Below, in pieces: positions 52,114 to 62,071 of a stretch of DNA of 64,000 nt. The notes beneath the pieces were generated by a model that did no database searches, had not been told where the DNA came from, and saw only the letters and a list, made by a program, of their open reading frames with translations. Within the stretch, counting starts at the first letter, position 1. Every line of letters starts with the position of its first letter. The position numbers were made by a program, and so were the translations under genes. Source of the DNA: Bradyrhizobium sp. SZCCHNS1050. GTDB lineage: Bacteria > Pseudomonadota > Alphaproteobacteria > Rhizobiales > Xanthobacteraceae. Location of the stretch: the NCBI RefSeq assembly GCF_032484785.1, contig NZ_JAUETR010000002.1:868001-932000 (forward strand), given 5' to 3'.

Positions 52114-53367
52114 CTAGCTGTTCTTTGTCGAGGACAGCGTCCGCACCGCAATCAGGAGAGCGACGATCAGCAACGCCGACGCCAGCAGGAACGGCGCGCC
52201 GGGCAGATGCGCCGGCGCGGCCGCTCCGATGAAATAGGCAAAGGTCAGCGTGAACAGGAAGGGACCCGCGAGCTGGGCCACGCTCTGCACGCTCGACGTT
52301 GCGCCCTGTAGCTGGCCCTGCTTGTCCGGTGGGACGAGGCGGGTCATCAAAGCCTGCATGGCCGCGCCCGACACGCCCCATAGCGCCATCACGGGGATGC
52401 CGAGCCAGCTCAGCGGTCCCGTCGGCGCCACGCCGAAAATGAAGAAGCCGACCATGCCCGCCGACAGGCCGAGCATCAACGCGCCGCGCTCGCCGAACAG
52501 GCGGACGATCAGCCCGACCGCGCCGCCCTGCACGATCATCGCGCAGACGCCGACCATCGCCAATGTGAGGCCGACGGTGCGGGTGTCCCAGCCGTAGCGG
52601 TAGGTCGCATACAGCACGAAGGTCGACGGCAGCACGACATGGGCAAGCTGGGTGATGAAGTTCACGGTCGACAGCCCCGCCAGGATGCGGTCCGATGCCA
52701 GCAGCCGCAGCGCACCGAGCGGGTTCGCCGTCCGCCACCGGAATGGACTGCGCCGTTCCGGCTTCAGCGACTCCGGCAGCACCAGGAAGCCATAGAGCGC
52801 GTTGGCGAAGCTGAGCCCCGCAGCCGCCCAGAACGGCAGCCGCGGATCGATGTCACCCAACAGTCCGCCGGTGGCGGGACCGAGCACGAACCCCGCACCG
52901 AACGCTGCGCCGATGCGGCCGAAGATCGCGGCCCGCCGATCCGGCGGCGTCAGATCGGCGATGTAGGCAAAGGCGGTGGAGATGCTGGCCGAGGTGACGC
53001 CGGAGACCAGGCGCCCAACGAACAGCCAGGCGAGCGACGGCGCCAGCGCCATCAGCACGTAGTCGGCGGCGAGGCCGAAGTTCGACAGCAGGATCACCGG
53101 TCGTCGGCCGAAGCGATCGGACAGGCTGCCGAGCACCGGCGAGAACACGAACTGCATCAGCGCCCAGGCGGTGCCGAACAGGCCGAAGATGCGGGCCGCC
53201 TGCGCGGTGTCGTTGCCGACGAAGCTCTCGATCAGCTTCGGCAGGATCGGCATGATCAGCCCGAGCGCGAGCATGTCGAGCAGGATGGTGACGAAGATGA
53301 AGGCGACCGCGCCGCGGCGCGGGGCCGGCGCATTTTCGGTCGCGACGCTCGGCGGACTTGCTTCCAT
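52114..53367 (-). CDS. MFS transporter (TetA/DHA1-like)
   Basis: The 417-residue protein has 12 predicted helices. Helix 1 VTILLDMLALGLIMPILPKL and motif A GSLSDRFGRRPVI are the signature of TetA-type multidrug or tetracycline efflux proteins, and RLVSGVTSASISTAFAYIAD follows the family. The frame continues upstream into der, but ATG 53367 gives the family start. Substrate unknown; efflux assumed. Confidence 0.9.
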   Translation of the reverse strand: MEASPPSVATENAPAPRRGAVAFIFVTILLDMLALGLIMPILPKLIESFVGNDTAQAARIFGLFGTAWALMQFVFSPVLGSLSDRFGRRPVILLSNFGLAADYVLMALAPSLAWLFVGRLVSGVTSASISTAFAYIADLTPPDRRAAIFGRIGAAFGAGFVLGPATGGLLGDIDPRLPFWAAAGLSFANALYGFLVLPESLKPERRSPFRWRTANPLGALRLLASDRILAGLSTVNFITQLAHVVLPSTFVLYATYRYGWDTRTVGLTLAMVGVCAMIVQGGAVGLIVRLFGERGALMLGLSAGMVGFFIFGVAPTGPLSWLGIPVMALWGVSGAAMQALMTRLVPPDKQGQLQGATSSVQSVAQLAGPFLFTLTFAYFIGAAAPAHLPGAPFLLASALLIVALLIAVRTLSSTKNS

Positions 53368-53396
53368 GGCCGGACCGCTTCCGCTACCGCAACTGA

Positions 53397-54767
53397 TCAG
53401 TTCGGCCGCTTGCGCTTGTGCGCGAACGGATTGGCCTTCTCGCGCAGAGTGATGCGCACCGGCGTGCCGGGCAGCTCGAAGGTCTCGCGCATCGAGTTGG
53501 TGAGATAGCGCAAGTAGGATTGCGGGATCGCGTCGGCACGCGAGCAGAACAGCACGAAACTCGGCGGCCGCGCCTTGGTTTGGGTGATGTAGTTCAGCTT
53601 GAGCCGGCGGCCCGACACCGCCGGCGGCGGATTGTCGGCGATCGCCCCCTCGAACCAGCGGTTCAGCGCCGCCGTCGGCACGCGCCGGTTCCAGACCGCG
53701 TAGGCTTCGACGATCGCCTGCATCAGCCGGTCGATGCCCTCGCCCATCAGGCCCGACACCGCCACGATCGGCGCGCCCGCGACCTGCGGCAGCCAGTGGT
53801 CGGCATCGCGGCGGAGCATCGAGATCTGGCCGGGGTTGCCGTCCATCAGGTCCCATTTGTTGACGGCGATGACCAGGGCACGCCCCTCGCGCTCGATCAG
53901 GTCGGCGATGCGCAGATCCTGCTCCTCGAAGCGGTTCTGCGCATCCATCATCAGCACGACCACCTCGGCGAAGCGCACCGCGCGCAGCGCGTCCGCCACC
54001 GACAGCTTCTCCAGCTTCTCCTCGATGCGCGAGCGCCGGCGCAGACCTGCGGTGTCGAAGATGCGGAAGCCGCGGCCCTTCCACTCGATTTCGACCGCGA
54101 TCGAATCGCGCGTCGTCCCGGCCTCGGGACTCGTGAGCAGCCGCTCCTCGCCGAGCAGATGGTTGATCAGGGTCGACTTGCCGGCATTGGGACGGCCGAC
54201 GATCGCGACCCGGATCGGCCTGTTGGCGCGCTCCTCGTCGGTCTCCTCGCGCTCGTCGTCCTCGTCGTCGGTGGGCGGCACGAGCTTGCTGACGGCGTCG
54301 TAGAGCTCGCCCATGCCCTCGCCGTGCTCGGCCGAGATCTGGATGGGATCACCGAGGCCCAGCGCATACGACTCCATGGCGCCGAGCTCGCCATGCTTGC
54401 CCTCGCTCTTGTTGGCGAGCAGCAGCACCGGCTTGTCGGCGCGGCGGGCGACATCGGCGAAAGCGCGGTCGGCGGGCGTCAGGCCGATGCGCGCATCGAT
54501 GACGAAGAACAGCGCGTCGGCGAGCGCGATCGCGGTTTCCGTCTGCTCCTGCATGCGCGCGGTCAGCGAGCCCTTGGGGCCCTCGTCGAGTCCTGCGGTG
54601 TCGATGATCGTGAAGTTGAGATCGAACAGCTTCGCTTCGCCCTCGCGGCGGTCGCGCGTGACGCCCGGCACGTCGTCGACGAGCGCCAGCTTCTGCCCGA
54701 CCAGACGGTTGAACAGGGTCGACTTGCCGACGTTGGGCCGGCCGATGATGGCGATGGTGAAGGGCAT
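53397..54767 (-). CDS. der: Ribosome biogenesis GTPase Der (EngA)
   Basis: Essential GTPase for 50S assembly. The 456-residue protein has two G domains: [13 protein letters not shown] near residue 9 and [13 protein letters not shown] near 190, each with DxxG (DTAGL) and NKxD-type motifs (NKSE, NKWD). It ends with a KH-like domain ([20 protein letters not shown]). The upstream 90-codon extension is not family-like. The MFS gene follows it after a 29-base gap. Confidence 0.97.
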   Translation of the reverse strand: MPFTIAIIGRPNVGKSTLFNRLVGQKLALVDDVPGVTRDRREGEAKLFDLNFTIIDTAGLDEGPKGSLTARMQEQTETAIALADALFFVIDARIGLTPADRAFADVARRADKPVLLLANKSEGKHGELGAMESYALGLGDPIQISAEHGEGMGELYDAVSKLVPPTDDEDDEREETDEERANRPIRVAIVGRPNAGKSTLINHLLGEERLLTSPEAGTTRDSIAVEIEWKGRGFRIFDTAGLRRRSRIEEKLEKLSVADALRAVRFAEVVVLMMDAQNRFEEQDLRIADLIEREGRALVIAVNKWDLMDGNPGQISMLRRDADHWLPQVAGAPIVAVSGLMGEGIDRLMQAIVEAYAVWNRRVPTAALNRWFEGAIADNPPPAVSGRRLKLNYITQTKARPPSFVLFCSRADAIPQSYLRYLTNSMRETFELPGTPVRITLREKANPFAHKRKRPN

Positions 54768-54849
54768 GATGATCCGTGCGCGTGAGCGCGCAGCTTTAGC
54801 GCATTCGGCCGCAAAACCGAACGGGCGATCCGCCGATTCGCAGGTGAGA

Positions 54850-55380
54850 TTAACGGCTGAACGAGCCGCTCGGCATCGGCGCCGGGAAGCCGCCGCCGGA
54901 TCGCTGGGCCGCCGGCTGCTGCGCCGGGGCAGCATCATCCGGCGGTGGTGCCGTGGTGCGGCGGCGCACGATCTTCTTGGGCTTCGGTGCCGGCGGAACG
55001 GCGGCAGCGCCCTCCTCGACCGCGGCAGCCTCGCCATCCTGCGGATCGGCCGTCGTCGGGTTGTTCACGGCCGCCTGCCGCCGGCCCTTTTTACCCTTGG
55101 GCTCCTCCACCGGAGGCGCCGGCGGCGTAGCCGCCTGAGCGCCTGGGTCGGTCACCGGCTGCTGCTGGGCACCCTTGTAGAGTTCCTTCGGCACGCCCTG
55201 CTCGAGACCCGGCACGCCCTCCGGGAACACCGGCTTGCGGTCACCCGGCAGCTTCTTCTTGGTGTCCAGGAAGTCGAGCATGTCCGAGGGGTCGAAACTT
55301 CCCCCGCTCGCGCAGCCGCCCAGCACGCCGGAAAGCGCAACGAGGACCGTGAGGGCAATGACACGTTGGGGGCGGCGCAT
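54850..55380 (-). CDS. Pro/Ala-rich lipoprotein (hypothetical)
   Basis: A 176-residue product with lipoprotein signal ([17 protein letters not shown], Cys23). A short conserved-looking start follows, [20 protein letters not shown] and [20 protein letters not shown], and then a low-complexity Pro/Ala/Lys tail to [22 protein letters not shown] precedes the ATG. It sits between a YfgM-like gene and der, where many proteobacteria have bamB. No beta-propeller is present, so it is not BamB. Function unknown. Confidence 0.75.
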   Translation of the reverse strand: MRRPQRVIALTVLVALSGVLGGCASGGSFDPSDMLDFLDTKKKLPGDRKPVFPEGVPGLEQGVPKELYKGAQQQPVTDPGAQAATPPAPPVEEPKGKKGRRQAAVNNPTTADPQDGEAAAVEEGAAAVPPAPKPKKIVRRRTTAPPPDDAAPAQQPAAQRSGGGFPAPMPSGSFSR

Positions 55381-55425
55381 GATCGTCGTTCCAATCAACT
55401 CGGTTCGCCGTCGCGAGGTTCGCGA

Positions 55426-56079
55426 TCAGCTCTTGGCGACTGCAGGCAATAGAGCCTGCAGCGCTTCGGCGCGCGAGCGCAGGCCCGGCGGGGTCTCACC
55501 ATCCAGCGCAATCATGTCGAGCCATTGACGGGCCGCCGCGGCATCATTGGCCTTCCACGCCGACAGCGCCAGCAATTCGCGGGCGGCGTGGCGGAACGGC
55601 GCGCCAGGCGCCGTTTCGCCTTCGAGGCGCTGCTTGAGGTCGGCGTAAGGCGCCGTATCGGCCAGCAGGCCTGCCGCGCGCAGCCGCGCCATCGACTGCG
55701 GCTCGGTCCCGATGCTGCGGTCGGCAGCAAGCTCGTCGTAGATCTTCACGGCAGCCGCCTTGTCGCGCATGGCGGCCTCGGCAGCCTGGTGGAAGCGGGC
55801 CAGCATGCGGTATCCCGATGGGGCCCTGGCCGCGACATCGGCAAAGGCCTTCTCCGCATCGGCATGCTTGTTCTGCTCGGAGAGTTCGAGGGCCTTGTTG
55901 AAGGCTGAGCCCGCCTCGGCCGCCTTCTGGCCTTCGAGATACTGGTAGCCGCGCCAGCCGCCGACGCCGGCGATGATCAGCACGGCAAGGGCGATGATAA
56001 AGATCGAATAGCGGTCCCACAGCTTCTTGAGCTGTTCCCGACGGACCTCCTCGTCTACTTCATCAATAAATTCAGACAC
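55426..56079 (-). CDS. YfgM/AncA-like tetratricopeptide inner-membrane protein
   Basis: The 217-residue protein has an acidic cytoplasmic N-terminus (SEFIDEVDEEVRREQLKKLW), one helix (SIFIIALAVLIIAGVGGW, residues 25-42) and a periplasmic TPR region (AAEAGSAFNKALELSEQNKH, ADVAARAPSGYRMLARF). This layout matches YfgM, which links the SecYEG translocon to periplasmic chaperones. It is upstream of the short lipoprotein gene and der. Confidence 0.88.
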   Translation of the reverse strand: MSEFIDEVDEEVRREQLKKLWDRYSIFIIALAVLIIAGVGGWRGYQYLEGQKAAEAGSAFNKALELSEQNKHADAEKAFADVAARAPSGYRMLARFHQAAEAAMRDKAAAVKIYDELAADRSIGTEPQSMARLRAAGLLADTAPYADLKQRLEGETAPGAPFRHAARELLALSAWKANDAAAARQWLDMIALDGETPPGLRSRAEALQALLPAVAKS

Positions 56080-56256
56080 CTAAGGACATCCCGTCAGGTT
56101 CGCTGCGAGCGCGCGCGCATGCGTTTGAAGTGCCGCGCGAGCGGCCCGTTGCCCGCGCGCCGGCGCCGATACCGCATCGGCATGGCGGTGGCAAGGCGAG
56201 TCCAGCCGAATCAAGGCGTTACTCCCCGGTTCTGCCACAGGGTCCGAACGCGGCTA

Positions 56257-57849
56257 TCACGCCGTCAAGGCTTCGCGCAACTGCCGTTTCATCACCTTGC
56301 CGTTGGCGTTGCGCGGCAGGGGGTCCGCGGTCACGGTCAGGGTTTCCGGAACCTTGTAATCCGAGACCCGCTCGGCACACCAGCTGCGCAGCGCTTCGGC
56401 GCTCATCGGCTCGCGGGTCACGACCACCGCGTGCACGCGCTCGCCGAGCACCGGACATGGCCGGGCGATGATCGCGCTCTCGACCACCGCCGGGTGGCTC
56501 GCCAGCACCGATTCGACCTCGGCCGAGTAGATCTTCAGTCCGCCGCGGTTGATCATGTCCTTCTGCCGGTCGAACACCCGGACGAAATTGTCGGCATCGA
56601 CGGAGCCGAGGTCGCCGGAATGCCAATAGCCGGCGGTGAAGCTCTCGCCGGTGGCCTTGGGATTGTTCCAGTAGCCCTTGATGACCTGGCCGCCGCCGAT
56701 CCAGATCTCGCCGATCTCACCGCGCGGCAGCTCCCGCCCCTGCCCGTCCATCACCAGGATGCTGGCGCCCGGACACGGCAGCCCGACGCTGTCGATATGG
56801 CGCGCGGTCAGGCCCGCGGGCATCAACGTCGCCGGCGAGGTGGTCTCAGTCGAGCCATAGGCGTTGACCAGCCGCAGACCCGGGATCTTGGCGGCCAGCC
56901 GCTCGATGGTGGCGACCGGCATCGGCGCGCCGCCGAAGCCGCCGATCCGCCAGCATGAGAGATCATGACTGTCGAAGTCGCGCTGCAACAGGCAGAGATT
57001 GTACATCGCGGGGACCATGACCGTGTAGGTCACGCGCTCGCGCGCGGCGAGCTTCAGATATTCGCCGGCCTTGAACTCCGGCATGATGATCAAGGTGCCG
57101 GCGCAGCGCGCCATGCTGGTGATGTTGGCGACGACGCCGGTGACATGGCCGAGCGGCACGGCGGCGATCGAGCGGTCGGCCCGCGTCAGCCCCAGGCAGG
57201 TCTCGTAGATCATCGAGGAGTGGATGATGTTGCAATGGGCGAGCATCGCGCCTTTCGGCCGGCCGGTGGTTCCGGAGGTGTAGAGGATCATCGCGGTGTC
57301 CTCTTCGGCCACCTCGACGTGATTTTCGTGCGCGGCATGATCGGCCAGCGCTGCAAAATCGGACCGCGCCGGACGATCGTCGACGGCAATGCGCCCGGCC
57401 AGTTCCGGCGTTTCCGCAGCGGCCGGCAACCGGTCCGCCAACGCAGCCTCGTGCAGCAGCAGCCGGGCGCCGCAATCCTTCAGCACATAGGCGATTTCCG
57501 GCGTCTGCTGCCGCGTCGACAGCAGCACCGTGATCAGTCCGAGCTTCGCGGCAGCGAACAACGTGAGCACGAATTCGATGCGGTTGCCGAGCAGCAGCGC
57601 CAGCCGGTCGCCCTTGCGCAGGCCCCTCGCCTGCAGCCCGCCGGCGATCCGCGCGGCGGTCGCGGCGACCTCGCGCCACGACAGCCGCACAGCCCCGCAG
57701 ACCAGCGCCTCGCCGTCGCCGTTGCGCTCCACCGCTTCTTCGACCATGGCCCAGATGTTCGCGGGCCGCTCCGTGAACAACGGAACTACGCGATCGCCGA
57801 AACGGGCTTCGCGCCGCATCGGCGGCGTTACATAGGTCGACCAGTCCAT
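56257..57849 (-). CDS. AMP-dependent acyl-CoA synthetase/ligase
   Basis: The 530-residue enzyme activates a carboxylic acid to its CoA thioester via an acyl-adenylate. Motifs are the P-loop-like ILYTSGTTGRPKGAM, the A5 motif NAYGSTETT, the A7 region GYWHSGDLGSVD, and the A10 lysine in PRNANGKVMKRQLRE. Length and order fit class I adenylate-forming enzymes, most likely a fatty- or aryl-acid CoA ligase; substrate unknown. Confidence 0.92.
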   Translation of the reverse strand: MDWSTYVTPPMRREARFGDRVVPLFTERPANIWAMVEEAVERNGDGEALVCGAVRLSWREVAATAARIAGGLQARGLRKGDRLALLLGNRIEFVLTLFAAAKLGLITVLLSTRQQTPEIAYVLKDCGARLLLHEAALADRLPAAAETPELAGRIAVDDRPARSDFAALADHAAHENHVEVAEEDTAMILYTSGTTGRPKGAMLAHCNIIHSSMIYETCLGLTRADRSIAAVPLGHVTGVVANITSMARCAGTLIIMPEFKAGEYLKLAARERVTYTVMVPAMYNLCLLQRDFDSHDLSCWRIGGFGGAPMPVATIERLAAKIPGLRLVNAYGSTETTSPATLMPAGLTARHIDSVGLPCPGASILVMDGQGRELPRGEIGEIWIGGGQVIKGYWNNPKATGESFTAGYWHSGDLGSVDADNFVRVFDRQKDMINRGGLKIYSAEVESVLASHPAVVESAIIARPCPVLGERVHAVVVTREPMSAEALRSWCAERVSDYKVPETLTVTADPLPRNANGKVMKRQLREALTA

Positions 57850-58016
57850 GGAGTTTCCCCGAGCTTGGCTTCTTGTCGTTGTTCGCCGCGATGCGGACCA
57901 GCCTGAAACATAACCAAGGGATGACGCGCTTGGCTATCTCCACCAGCGCCGGAGATTCATCCCGTGACGCCGCACGCACCACGGCGCCAACGGGCCGACC
58001 AAGCGAGAGCCGCCCG

Positions 58017-58841
58017 TCAGGTCTTTGACTTCATTCCGTAGACATGTTCCGCCGCCGGAAACGCACGGGTACGCACGTCGGCCGCGTAGCGTTCGATCGC
58101 CTCGTCGATCGCCGGACCCAGATTGCCGTAGCGGCGGACGAATTTCGGCGCCCGCGGCGACAGGCCGAGCATGTCCTCCAAAACCAGCACCTGACCGTCG
58201 CAGGCGGCGCTGGCGCCGATGCCAATGGTGGGGATCGCGATCTGCTGCGTGATCTTGCGCGCCAGCGGCTCGGCCACGGCCTCGATCACCACCGAGAACG
58301 CGCCGGCCTGTGCGATCGCCGCAGCGTCGTTCTCGATCGCGGCCCAATCCGCCTCGTCGCGGCCCTGCGCCCGGAACGAGCCGAGCGTGTTGATCGATTG
58401 CGGCGTCAGGCCGACATGGCCCATCACCGGGATGCCGCGCTCGCTGAGGAAGGCCACCGTCTCGGCCATCCGCGCCCCGCCCTCGAGCTTGACCGCGCCG
58501 CATTGCGTCTCCTTGAGGATCCGCACCGCCGCATGAAACGCCTGCTCCTTCGTGGCCTCGTAGCAGCCGAACGGCATGTCGACCACCACCAGCGCCTGGC
58601 GCGAGCCGCGCATCACGGCGCAGCCCTGCAGGATCATCATCTCCAGGGTCACCGGCACGGTGGTCTCGAAACCGTGCATCACATTCCCGAGGGAATCGCC
58701 GACCAGGATCACATCGCAATGGCGATCCACCAGCGCCGCGGTATGGGCGTGGTAGGACGTCAGCATCACGATCGGCTCGCCGCCCTTGCGGGCGCGGATC
58801 TCGGGAGCCGTCTTGCGCCGGACGGTCGACTGCACCGACAT
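58017..58841 (-). CDS. panB: 3-methyl-2-oxobutanoate hydroxymethyltransferase
   Basis: Makes ketopantoate from alpha-ketoisovalerate and methylene-THF, the first step of pantothenate synthesis. The 274-residue protein has [20 protein letters not shown], the metal-binding [11 protein letters not shown], and [13 protein letters not shown] with the usual [10 protein letters not shown]. Length is typical. It lies 2 bases after the NnrU gene, probably co-transcribed with it. Confidence 0.96.
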   Translation of the reverse strand: MSVQSTVRRKTAPEIRARKGGEPIVMLTSYHAHTAALVDRHCDVILVGDSLGNVMHGFETTVPVTLEMMILQGCAVMRGSRQALVVVDMPFGCYEATKEQAFHAAVRILKETQCGAVKLEGGARMAETVAFLSERGIPVMGHVGLTPQSINTLGSFRAQGRDEADWAAIENDAAAIAQAGAFSVVIEAVAEPLARKITQQIAIPTIGIGASAACDGQVLVLEDMLGLSPRAPKFVRRYGNLGPAIDEAIERYAADVRTRAFPAAEHVYGMKSKT

Positions 58842-58843
58842 CG

Positions 58844-59431
58844 CTACCTCCCGATGACAGGAATGCCGAGCACGACGGGATGGAACGCGAAGGCCAGCGC
58901 CAGATAGACGACGATGCCGACCACCACCGCGATCACGTCATTGCCAACGCCGCCGACGGGGATCGGCGGGCCGCCGGCGTCGGCGCGGCGCTTCAGCGAG
59001 ATGCGGTCGAACACCGCCCATGCCAGGATCGAGCCGAACAGGATGATGCCGCCGAGATCGCCATTGGCGAGCAGATGCCCGAACGCCCACAGCTTCACGC
59101 CGGCCAGCATCGGATGCTTCAGCACGGTGTAGATGCGGCCGCGGATGTAGGCGGCGACGATCATGATCACCGCCGGCAGCATCAAGGCGAGATTGATGTG
59201 CTTGAGCGCCTTCGGCGGCGTCCAGACCTGGATCCAGCCGCCGTCGTGGCGGTACGCGGCAAAGCCCCACACGATCAGGGCGAGGCCGGCAAGGGCCACG
59301 ACAGTATAGACGAGCTTATACGTGCCCTCGCCCAGCCGCGCGATGACCTTCGCGCGCGCCTCGCGCCGGGTCGTGAACACATGGGCGCCGAGAAACAGCA
59401 CCAGCCCCACCACCATCACCAGAAGTCCCAC
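58844..59431 (-). CDS. NnrU family membrane protein
   Basis: The 195-residue protein has about six helices ([48 protein letters not shown] and others) and [20 protein letters not shown], typical of NnrU, linked to nitric oxide/nitrite reduction in some alphaproteobacteria. The best start is a GTG at 59431: AGGGGG lies 6 bases upstream and the product begins MGLLVMVVG, the family start. A GTG seven codons earlier is less favoured. Confidence 0.9.
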   Translation of the reverse strand: MGLLVMVVGLVLFLGAHVFTTRREARAKVIARLGEGTYKLVYTVVALAGLALIVWGFAAYRHDGGWIQVWTPPKALKHINLALMLPAVIMIVAAYIRGRIYTVLKHPMLAGVKLWAFGHLLANGDLGGIILFGSILAWAVFDRISLKRRADAGGPPIPVGGVGNDVIAVVVGIVVYLALAFAFHPVVLGIPVIGR

Positions 59432-59620
59432 GGCGTCCCCCTTCGCTTGCACGCGACCTGTGCGTGGGCATCGGTATCATTTCCGGGGGCCGCCTCGCAA
59501 CGTGGCGCATTTCAACGTCAGGCACTCCCGCCCGCTCGCCGTCGTTCCGGGGCGGCTCGAAAAGCCGAAGTGGCATGACGGGCTATGCGGTCGGGAGGTG
59601 GAGCACAGCGGACGACGCCA

Positions 59621-60214
59621 TCACCGTTCCGACGTGTTCTTCAGATCGCGATTCTCGACATAGCGGATCGCGATCGGCCGGCCGGCGAGCGCACCGCCGA
59701 GTCCTTTTGTGAACTTCAGCGGCAGGCAGCCGTCGAGCGAGGCATTGATCGTCTTCAGATAGGTCGCACGCGTGTCGGCCGGGGCGCCTGAGGTCACGAA
59801 GGTCACGCGTGGCGGCGCGATCATCTCGCCGGTCCGCTTGAAGCTGAAGCGCACCGTCATCTGCATCCCGGCGCGGGCGCTGTCCTCCGTTGGCGGCGTC
59901 CAGCACGCGCGCAGCGCTGCGAACAGATCGCCGATCGTGTCGAGATCGTGATCCGGCTTCTGATATTTGGCTTCCTGATCCTTGGCGGGCCGGCTCTCGA
60001 TCGTGAGTTGCAGGTTCTGGCCATAGGGATAGTTCATCTCGGGAATACACGGCCACGGCCCGAAGACGCTGCAGAACGACGGCGTGCACGGCTGCTCGTC
60101 GAGCACGCTGCACGGCGTGTGCGCGAACGGCACCGGATTGATCTGCTGGCGGCGCGCGTCGGCGGCGGCCGGAGCGGCCACCATCAGCAGGAGGAGCACG
60201 ACGACACGGAGCAT
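59621..60214 (-). CDS. Exported hypothetical protein with TonB-C-like segment
   Basis: The 197-residue protein has a signal peptide (MLRVVVLLLLMVAAPAAA). A Cys-rich segment follows (HTPCSVLDEQPCTPSFC, PWPCIPEMNYPYG, six cysteines). The C-terminal part (DLFAALRACWTPPTEDSARA, MTVRFSFKRTGEMIAPPRVT) looks like a TonB-C-like or energy-transducer fold. No clear family. GAG 5 bases before ATG; divergent from the racemase gene across 161 bases. Confidence 0.65.
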   Translation of the reverse strand: MLRVVVLLLLMVAAPAAADARRQQINPVPFAHTPCSVLDEQPCTPSFCSVFGPWPCIPEMNYPYGQNLQLTIESRPAKDQEAKYQKPDHDLDTIGDLFAALRACWTPPTEDSARAGMQMTVRFSFKRTGEMIAPPRVTFVTSGAPADTRATYLKTINASLDGCLPLKFTKGLGGALAGRPIAIRYVENRDLKNTSER

Positions 60215-60375
60215 GGGAATCTCGGGCTGGGATGGACTCCAAGCTGGATCCGATCGCGGAATTCGCAAGCTCAATCCCGTTCACGTCTGCGCGTTCCGCG
60301 CCGCGAACGGCTCTCGACCGTAACAGCGGAACTCGGCTAGAACACGGCGGGATGCGACAGCAGACGGACGCGACA

Positions 60376-61107
60376 ATGAGCCGCCACAGCGAGACCGTGA
60401 TCAACGTCATCAACCCGAACATGACGGCGACGATGACCGAATTGATCGCCAAGGCGGCCCAGGCGAGCGCAAGCCCGTCGACGCGGATCGTCGGCCGCAC
60501 CGCGCGGTTCGGCGCCGCCTCGATCGAGGGCCATTACGACGAGGCGATTGCCACGGTCGGCATGCTCAAGGAGGTCGAGGCCGGAGACGCAGAAGGCTGC
60601 CACGCCCATGTGATCGCCTGCTTCGGTGATCCCGGCCTGCTCGCCGCGCGCGAATTGTCGGCTGTGCCGGTGCTCGGCATCGCGGAAGCTGCGATGCATG
60701 CGGCGAGCTTCGTCGCCACCCATTTCAGCATCGTGACCACGCTGTCGCGCACCAAGGTGATCGCCGAGCACCTCGTGCGCAATTACGGCATGGAGCAGCA
60801 TTGCCGCAGGGTGCGCGCGGTCGACGTTGCCGTGCTCGACCTCGACAAGCCCGAAGCCAATGTCCGCGGCACGCTGCTCGGCGAATGCCGGGCGGCGCTG
60901 CGCGAGGACGGTATCGGCGCCATCGTGCTCGGCTGCGCCGGCATGGCCGATCTCGCGCACGACCTCTCCACCGAGCTCGGAATTCCCGTGATCGACGGCG
61001 TCGCCGCAGCGGTGCGCTTCGCCGAGGCGCTGATCGGACTGGGGCTGAAGACGTCGAAGCACGGCGATCTCGCCTTTCCGCTGCCGAAGGCGCGGACGAC
61101 GCTCTGA
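60376..61107 (+). CDS. Aspartate/glutamate (hydantoin) racemase family protein
   Basis: The 243-residue protein has the family start VINVINPNMTATMTE and the two catalytic cysteines in VIACFGDPGL (near 82) and VLGCAGMADL (near 187). Length fits hydantoin or Asp/Glu racemases (HyuE-like), which invert an alpha carbon by two-base chemistry. Start 60376 chosen over 60352. Substrate unknown; no hydantoinase gene is adjacent. Confidence 0.88.
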   Translation: MSRHSETVINVINPNMTATMTELIAKAAQASASPSTRIVGRTARFGAASIEGHYDEAIATVGMLKEVEAGDAEGCHAHVIACFGDPGLLAARELSAVPVLGIAEAAMHAASFVATHFSIVTTLSRTKVIAEHLVRNYGMEQHCRRVRAVDVAVLDLDKPEANVRGTLLGECRAALREDGIGAIVLGCAGMADLAHDLSTELGIPVIDGVAAAVRFAEALIGLGLKTSKHGDLAFPLPKARTTL

Positions 61108-61116
61108 CTTCAACTT

Positions 61117-61130
61117 GTAGCCCGGATGAG
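61117..61130. repeat. Solitary half-copy of the GTAGCCCGGATGAG repeat
   Basis: The left arm of the element at 21209-21304 recurs here exactly, 9 bases after the racemase stop, but no partner arm is found nearby. Likely a decayed copy. Confidence 0.6.
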
Positions 61131-61192
61131 CGCAGCCTGCCCACCTGGGGAGTTCCGCAACGACCATCGACGCGCCACATTGGGATCAACCC

Positions 61193-62071
61193 ATGGAGCC
61201 GTCGATGCCCGATCTGTCCACCCTCTCCTCACTGTCCTCCGCGCTGGCCGCCGCTGTTGCCGCCGCAGCGCCATCACTGGTCTCGGTCCATTCGCACCGC
61301 TCGCGCGCCACCGGCTTCGTCTGGAAGCCGGGCCTCGTCGTCACGGCGGACGAGACGCTTGCCGAGGAGGGCGAGATCGTGCTCGCCTTCGCCGACGGCA
61401 CGACCCGCCCCGTCACGATCGCCGGGCGTGATCACACCACCGACATCGCCTTGCTCCGCGTCCAAGGCAAGGATGTCGCGGCCGCCTCGCTTGCCGGCGG
61501 CGTGCCGCCGCTCGGTGCTCTGGCCATCCTCGTCGCCGCCGATCAGGGCAAGCCGGCCGCGGCGTTGGCGATGGTCTCGCAATCGGCGGGCGCCTGGCGC
61601 AGCCTGCGCGGCGGCGACATCGATGCGCGCATCGAGCTCGACACCAGGCTGCGGCACAGCGCCGAAGGCGGTCTCGTGCTCGACGCTGCGGGCCACGCGA
61701 TCGGAATGGCCGTGCGCGGCCCGCGCCGGACGCTCGTGATACCCGCGGCCACGATCGAACGGGTCGCCAGCAAGCTCGAGACGCATGGTCGCATCGCTCG
61801 CGGCTATCTCGGCGCCGGCCTGCAGCCGGTCCGGCTCGACGATGGACTCGGTGCGATGATCATGAGCCTCGACAAGAGCGGCCCGGCCGCGGCCGCCGGC
61901 CTGCGCCAGGGTGACGTCATCACCGCTCTTAACAAGGAGCCGTTCAGGGGCATGCGCGCGATGATGCGCGAACTCGGTTCGGACAGCGTCGGCGCCGTCG
62001 TCGAGGTCGCAGCGCTGCGTGCCGGCGAGCCGGTGCAGTTCGCCCTGACCATCGGCGAGAGGCCGGCGTGA
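61193..62071 (+). CDS. DegP-like serine-protease homologue lacking the catalytic His and Ser, with PDZ domain
   Basis: The 292-residue protein aligns with trypsin-like DegP/HtrA proteases plus one PDZ domain (residues about 200-285, GYLGAGLQPVRL and GPAAAAGLRQGDVITALNKE). Where the His would be (TNNHVV) it has TADETL (residues 51-56); where the Ser would be (GNSGGPLV) it has SAEGGLV (about 156). The Asp-equivalent in DIALLRV (residue 84) remains. It lacks a clear signal peptide. It is therefore probably a catalytically dead scaffold. GGGA 7 bases before the ATG. Its stop overlaps the next gene's GTG. Confidence 0.8.
   Translation: MEPSMPDLSTLSSLSSALAAAVAAAAPSLVSVHSHRSRATGFVWKPGLVVTADETLAEEGEIVLAFADGTTRPVTIAGRDHTTDIALLRVQGKDVAAASLAGGVPPLGALAILVAADQGKPAAALAMVSQSAGAWRSLRGGDIDARIELDTRLRHSAEGGLVLDAAGHAIGMAVRGPRRTLVIPAATIERVASKLETHGRIARGYLGAGLQPVRLDDGLGAMIMSLDKSGPAAAAGLRQGDVITALNKEPFRGMRAMMRELGSDSVGAVVEVAALRAGEPVQFALTIGERPA

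Noticed and set aside
52114..54084. 656-codon minus-strand frame that would fuse an extra N-terminus to the MFS transporter
   Set aside because: The upstream part is another frame of der. The MFS protein has a natural start at 53367.
59530..59580. Possible further copy of the CATTCCGGGG repeat near NnrU
   Set aside because: CGTCGTTCCGGGGCGGCTCG resembles one arm, but the opposite arm is too degenerate to define the element.
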